DNA from: Melastoma dodecandrum
Taxonomy: Eukaryota > Streptophyta > Magnoliopsida > Myrtales > Melastomataceae
Length of the DNA stretch: 64,000 nucleotides
Assembly: GCA_029817715.1 (NCBI GenBank)
Contig: JARUPY010000290.1
Coordinates: forward strand, 62,001 to 126,000
Direction: 5' to 3'
The notes below the pieces were generated by a model that did not search any database, was not told the origin of the DNA, and worked only from the letters and a program-made list of their open reading frames with translations. Made by a program: the position numbers and the translations under genes. Shown here piece by piece: positions 60,107-64,000 of the stretch; position 1 is the first letter of the stretch; each line of letters starts with the position of its first letter.

Positions 60107-60535
60107 TTAATTCCCATCTCCCCCCGCGATGCAGAGCTCCTGGCCGATGTCGAGGTTGTCGCAGTCGATGCCGGGGTTGAGAGCGTAGAACGTTTCCGGC
60201 TTCAAATGATACTTTGTCCATGTGAAGTAACAAGTTTGTCCCTTCTTCACCTTATACGTTTCGGTGCAACTAGTTCCAGAGTTGGGGTTTGATGGTTGAG
60301 ATGATGGCGAGTTCGGAGTTATTCCTGGCTGTGGAAGATCGGCTACGGCCCCTGGAAAAGGTGATCGGGTCAGTAATGAGTTAATGCAAAAGCTAAAAAA
60401 TGAAGCACCGAGAGAAAGTCAATACTTACGCTCCAGTTCGATGTTGTTTCTTGCCATACAAACCGCGAGGAAGAACGCGAGCACAACTGATGCTTGCAGA
60501 AGGATGGCTGCAGATGACATGGTCGCTTTGGCCAT
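60107..60535 (-). CDS. Small secreted LysM-domain protein, copy 1
   Basis: Exon 1 (60430-60535) and exon 2 (60107-60351) with a GT-AG intron of 78 bases give 116 residues. An N-terminal signal peptide (hydrophobic core about residues 8-27, AILLQASVVLAFFLAVCMA) is followed by a Pro/Ser/Asn-rich linker (37-63) and one LysM domain (64-110). The domain has CTETYKVKKGQTCYFTW, FYALNPGIDCDNL and IGQELC, with four cysteines (64, 76, 99, 109). LysM domains bind GlcNAc-containing glycans such as chitin. A secreted single-LysM protein without kinase or GPI signal should act in the apoplast. Five codons separate two possible starts (MAKAT, then MSS). Compared with copy 2 it differs by Ile32 for Val and Gly96 for Asp. 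Its TATA box is mutated to TAAAAATA. Confidence 0.88.
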
Positions 60536-60590
60536 CTCGACACGCCCGATTTCGCTTTATCTCTTGTGTTTTTTGTGTGATTTTTAACGA

Positions 60591-60598
60591 TATTTTTA
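60591..60598 (-). promoter_or_regulatory. Mutated TATA box of LysM copy 1
   Basis: The minus strand reads TAAAAATA where the duplicate has TATAAATA. It lies about 56 bases upstream of the start codon. The single change would weaken transcription initiation. Confidence 0.6.
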
Positions 60599-60745
60599 GG
60601 AAAAATGAATCCGAAATCGTAAGAGCGAAAAATGTGTGTTATCCTCGTGATTACAGACACGGTGTAGATCGCTCGATTGGGCATCGTTTATGGATGGCAT
60701 ATATGAATTGAATTCGGCAAATTTGTCGGTTTGCAATCGCTATAA

Positions 60746-61193
60746 CCTAGGAAAATCGGCCAGATGCTCATAACTGTCAAACCGATCTTTTCTATGTGAA
60801 ATGCTTCCTCGTCAATGAACCATATCAGCAAAATATCGTCAAACAATCAAATTATGGGGTCAATCGATTGGATAGGACATGAAACTATCTGTCAATGGTT
60901 TGCTACATTAAAGTTGTATGCACTCCATCTCGCTCTTGCATATTTTCGGTCACACGATTTAAATAATAATATACGGAATGATTCAGCAATGCTTCGATAT
61001 TCTTCTGAATCACTGCAAATCGACTGTACTTTTTCATCCTTCTCCTTGACGACAGCCCAATGACAATTTACTAGGCACTGATATTAATGATGTTTTTATT
61101 TTTTGGAATGTCATACGCTCATTTGAAGCTAGGAATAGCTCGATAACAACTAGGTCTTGACCGTAGAAACATTACCGCCCCCTCAAGCCGAAC
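60746..61193. other. Region between LysM copy 1 and the second duplication unit
   Basis: The likely continuation of the duplicated unit upstream of the LysM promoter; its partner lies beyond the window. No other gene is supported. Confidence 0.4.
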
Positions 61194-61205
61194 GCTCTGA
61201 TACCA
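61194..61205 (-). promoter_or_regulatory. Met-tRNA primer-site-like sequence
   Basis: TGGTATCAGAGC on the minus strand abuts TGTAGAAACC, which begins duplication unit A copy 2. That combination is typical of a copia-like LTR end plus primer site, but no gag-pol follows. Confidence 0.5.
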
Positions 61206-61985
61206 TGTAGAAACCTTACCATTTGACCTAAAAGCTTAAGCAATTAGGTGAGAGCTTGGTTTACATTTTATATCTTAACATTGACAACGACGATAAGACT
61301 TTTCTTGTAGAGAAAAAACAAGTAAAACTTCGGCGAACTCTCTATTAGTGTAAAGTAAGAGACTAAGACAAGATTGAATTAGTGTTATCAATTTAAAGGT
61401 TGTCCCTACTTATTTTTCGTTTTGTGGAAGCTACTTATATGAAATACAATTACAAGACCTTAGGTTTAATTTCCTCTTGTTGGGTTATCCTCGTGATTGT
61501 AGACGGTCACTCGGTCAAGCATGATTAAGGAGAATGCCGTATGTGAATCGAAGTCGCCATCTTGTTCATTTGCCGTACGTAGAAGCTGGGGACAAACTCG
61601 ATGTCGACAAACAACGGCGAAATGAACAAAGACTTTAGCCGATCGTGAATAACAAAAATGGCTTGGCAAACGAACCGTTCGGTAAAAGCATAATACCTCA
61701 AGTGCATTGATCACATCTGAAATGACCCATGTTTACATTAGTCTTTTTTATTTAAATCAAGCTCTCGATGACTTGGAACTAAACTGAACAGTGTCGTCTG
61801 TAAATCGGCTATGTAACAGATCAAAGATCTCCTGTGCCTCGGCAATGTTATGTTCATCATTCTTCACCATCACGATCATTAGATGAGCAGATCATGCACA
61901 AACATCTGTGGGTAACATACAATGAAAAATTGTTAACCGTTCGAAGTGATTGGTCTTGTTTTCATATCGACGTCCAGAGTAAGTG
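61206..61985. repeat. Segmental duplication unit A, copy 2
   Basis: The second copy of the 59267-60033 segment. The first part (61206-61737) has TGTA...TACA ends and may be an old LTR on the minus strand. Homology to copy 1 continues beyond it, so the whole is treated as one duplicated block. Confidence 0.85.
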
Positions 61986-63308
61986 TTCGAGGCGTGTATC
62001 ATACCAGATGAGGCTTGTAAATCTAGAGTTTACGCGCCTGTCGCACGACGTCCCCGAATCACTAGACAACACGACACACAATGTCAATAGGGAAACGGCC
62101 ATGCCATTCACACGTCATCCAAATATGTTTAGTCGCAAACATCGGCCAACTACAAACAACTCGATCGACAACCCCCAAGATATGGTTTTACGCCTACCCA
62201 ACAATTTTGTGGTGGATTCTATCTACGCTACATAGTTAAACCGTCATGTGGAACTCGCCCACGTTCTTGCGCGTAAAAAATCGATTAGTGTGAAGTGACT
62301 ATTTAAGGAGAAAAAGAATAATGATGGTATTCAAGAAAAATATATAGCGAGCAATCCCGTTTCATGTGATCAAAGCATGCATATCGATACACGTTATCAC
62401 TTCGTTCGTAAATGCATTACAAAGAAGGACATCGAGCTTAAATATGCAATATCGTGATCAAGTTACATATATTTTTACAAACACCAACAATATTGATTTA
62501 TTGGGATGGGGTTTTGAAATTCAACGACTGTCATTTAAGTTAGGAAAACTAATAACAGAATAAATTAGATTTAGATTTGATTTTTGGGGAACTACTAGAT
62601 TTTGGAAATCTGATTGATTACAGGCACTGGGATTTTATCTTACAAATATTGATTTTATTGAACGACAGAGTGACCCGTTTTCTAGATTTTGGAGTTTTCT
62701 TCCTCTTTGCCATGTGAGGTTTTGTGCGAGTGCCCACTAAGTTTGCAAAATATTCGGTGTTCTGGAACCATGAAGGAGGCGACGAGGCGTAAACGAACAG
62801 GAGACGGAGACCTGCAGGCGTTGGATTCCTTGCGAAGGAGCATAGGGTAGGCACGCAGACCGACATGCCGATTGGCGGAGATGTGTTGCGACTGGTGGAG
62901 GAAGAGAGTCATTTTCCTACGGACTCGACAATTCTAAAAGGGTTAGGGAGGAGAAAGTCGTTACATCCGGTTGGCCACTGATCTCCGCTCTGTATACACT
63001 TGTTGTGTTTTCATCACTTTGTTTGATAAAATTTTAGATTTTCTTCACCACAACATCGAAGTCATATTCAAACCGAATACTCCTCCGTATGTATTTGAAC
63101 CATGAAAACTTTGCAGAGATGATGATCTTTTTCTTTTTCTTGCAAAGATGTTCTTCATTCAAGTCCCAAACATTCAACATAAAACGATGTTACAAAGTAA
63201 AAGCAGAAAAACACAACATCTCGCAGCCACACGAAGGCTGCGATCGAGGAACCGTTGCGCTACATGTTAACCCTGGTTCGTTTCTCGTTATTCATGACTC
63301 GGTTTAGT
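61986..63308. other. 1.3-kb segment present only in the second duplication copy
   Basis: Unit A and unit B adjoin in copy 1, whereas here this segment separates them. It includes a Ty1/copia RNase H fragment (62384-62560). The rest shows no gene I can support. Confidence 0.7.
62384..62560 (+). pseudogene. Ty1/copia RNase H C-terminal fragment
   Basis: The plus strand encodes HIDTRYHFVRKCITKKDIEL followed by KY. After a frame change come DQVTYIFTNT and FKLGK. This is the usual end of copia polyproteins (H-I-D-x-R-Y-H-F ... D-Q-x-A-D-I-F-T-K ... K-L-G). Confidence 0.75.
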
Positions 63309-63377
63309 ATGTCGGGTGTAGGAAGCCTTACTATTGAGGATTTTTCGAAGGTGATTGTAGGGTCGGAGGAGTTCGTT

Positions 63378-63806
63378 TTAATTCCCATCTCCCCCCGCGA
63401 TGCAGAGCTCCTGGCCGATGTCGAGGTTGTCGCAGTCGATGTCGGGGTTGAGAGCGTAGAATGTTTCCGGCTTCAAATGATACTTTGTCCATGTGAAGTA
63501 ACAAGTTTGTCCCTTCTTCACCTTATACGTTTCGGTGCAACTAGTTCCAGAGTTGGGGTTTGATGGTTGAGATGATGGCGAGTTCGGAGTTATTCCTGGC
63601 TGTGGAAGATCGGCTACGGCCCCTGGAAAAAGAGATCGGGTCAGTAATGAGTTAATGCAAAAGCTAAAAAATGAAGCACCGGGAGAAAGTCAATACTTAC
63701 GCTCCAGTTCGACGTTGTTTCTTGCCATACAAACCGCGAGGAAGAACGCGAGCACAACTGATGCTTGCAGAAGGATGGCTGCAGATGACATGGTCGCTTT
63801 GGCCAT
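63378..63806 (-). CDS. Small secreted LysM-domain protein, copy 2
   Basis: Exon 1 (63701-63806) and exon 2 (63378-63622) give 116 residues with the same layout as the copy at 60107-60535: signal peptide, Pro/Ser/Asn-rich linker, one four-cysteine LysM domain. Three bases differ across 351 coding bases, giving Val32 and Asp96 (LNPDID instead of LNPGID) and one silent change. All splice sites are intact and there are no stops. A TATAAATA box lies 56 bases upstream of the start, so this copy looks the better expressed. The LNPGI turn is a strongly conserved LysM feature, so the Asp at the Gly position could affect ligand binding. Expected site of action: apoplast, binding GlcNAc oligomers. Role (defence or symbiosis related) is inference. 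Confidence 0.9.
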
Positions 63807-63861
63807 CTCGACACGCCCGATTTCGCTTTATCTCTTGTGTTTTTTGTGTGATTTTTAACGA

Positions 63862-63869
63862 TATTTATA
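63862..63869 (-). promoter_or_regulatory. TATA box of LysM copy 2
   Basis: The minus strand reads TATAAATA, 56 bases upstream of the start codon, a consensus plant TATA box. Confidence 0.7.
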
Positions 63870-64000
63870 GGAAAAATGAATCCGAAATCGTAAGAGCGAA
63901 AAATGTGTGTTATCCTCGTGATTGCAGACACGGTGCAGATCGCTCGGTTGGGCATCGTTTACGGATGGCATATATCAATTGAATTCGGCAAATTTGTCGG

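Larger units (their letters stand above)
60034..60745. repeat. Segmental duplication unit B, copy 1 (contains LysM gene 1)
   Basis: From GTCGGGTGTAGGAAGCC onward this segment matches 63309-64000 almost perfectly. Identity continues to the end of the window in copy 2, so the unit is at least 690 bp. Confidence 0.92.
63309..64000. repeat. Segmental duplication unit B, copy 2 (contains LysM gene 2)
   Basis: Nearly identical to 60034-60745. The match runs off the end of the window. Confidence 0.92.

Noticed and set aside
60370..60711. Overlapping ORFs of about 100 codons on both strands as the gene of this repeat
   Set aside because: The spliced minus-strand LysM reading gives a signal peptide and an intact domain. 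The longer unspliced frames are shadows of it.
59267..61737. Units A as a LTR pair flanking a captured LysM gene (transduplication by a retroelement)
   Set aside because: Homology between the two A units extends past the candidate LTR ends, and the LysM gene recurs outside the second unit. A tandem segmental duplication is simpler, though LTR recombination may have caused it.

Overview
The window is nuclear DNA of a flowering plant, almost certainly a eudicot. Protein-coding genes have short GT-AG introns, intergenic DNA is AT-rich, and plant-specific families are present (Dof transcription factor, plastid acyl carrier protein, plant SAC phosphatase). Nested LTR retrotransposons, MULE and hAT elements and an endogenous pararetrovirus fill most of the rest. 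I cannot name the species from the sequence.

Layout. 1.2-6.1 kb (+): a complete 16-exon SAC-domain phosphoinositide phosphatase gene. 6.3-7.1 kb (-): an intronless short-chain dehydrogenase, convergent with it. 7.8-17.8 kb (-): a decayed J-domain (DnaJ) gene split in two. Its last exon lies at 7.8-8.2 kb and its earlier exons at 17.1-17.8 kb. Between them sits an approximately 8.5-kb degenerate endogenous caulimovirid with coat/zinc-knuckle, movement, protease, RT, RNase H and an inclusion-protein-like region, plus a pregenomic promoter and a Met-tRNA primer site. 18.16-19.01 kb: a non-autonomous hAT element with a perfect 8-bp target duplication. 20.4-35.4 kb: an old MULE whose transposase is split by nested Ty3 elements, namely a 756-bp-LTR Ty3 element truncated in RNase H and then a tangle of Tat/Ogre-type LTR copies. 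37.9-38.7 kb (-): a four-exon plastid acyl carrier protein gene. 40.3-41.8 kb (-): hAT transposase remnant. 41.8-48.9 kb (-): a Tat-like Ty3 element with an antisense accessory ORF. 51.2-54.9 kb (+): parts of a second Tat-like element, again with an antisense accessory ORF of the plant mobile domain (PMD) type. 56.4-57.2 kb (+): a Dof zinc-finger gene. 57.7-59.3 kb: a LTR-like block with minisatellites. 59.3-64.0 kb: a recent segmental duplication.

The most interesting unadvertised genes are two almost identical, two-exon genes on the minus strand in that duplication (60107-60535 and 63378-63806). Each encodes a 116-residue secreted protein with a single four-cysteine LysM domain. They differ at three coding positions. 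One copy keeps a perfect TATAAATA box, and the other has lost it by one base change.

The conventional genes do not form a pathway together: phosphoinositide turnover, a short-chain reductase, fatty-acid synthesis, transcription control and chitin/peptidoglycan-type glycan binding. The region is best read as a few host genes embedded in, and in one case interrupted by, mobile DNA.
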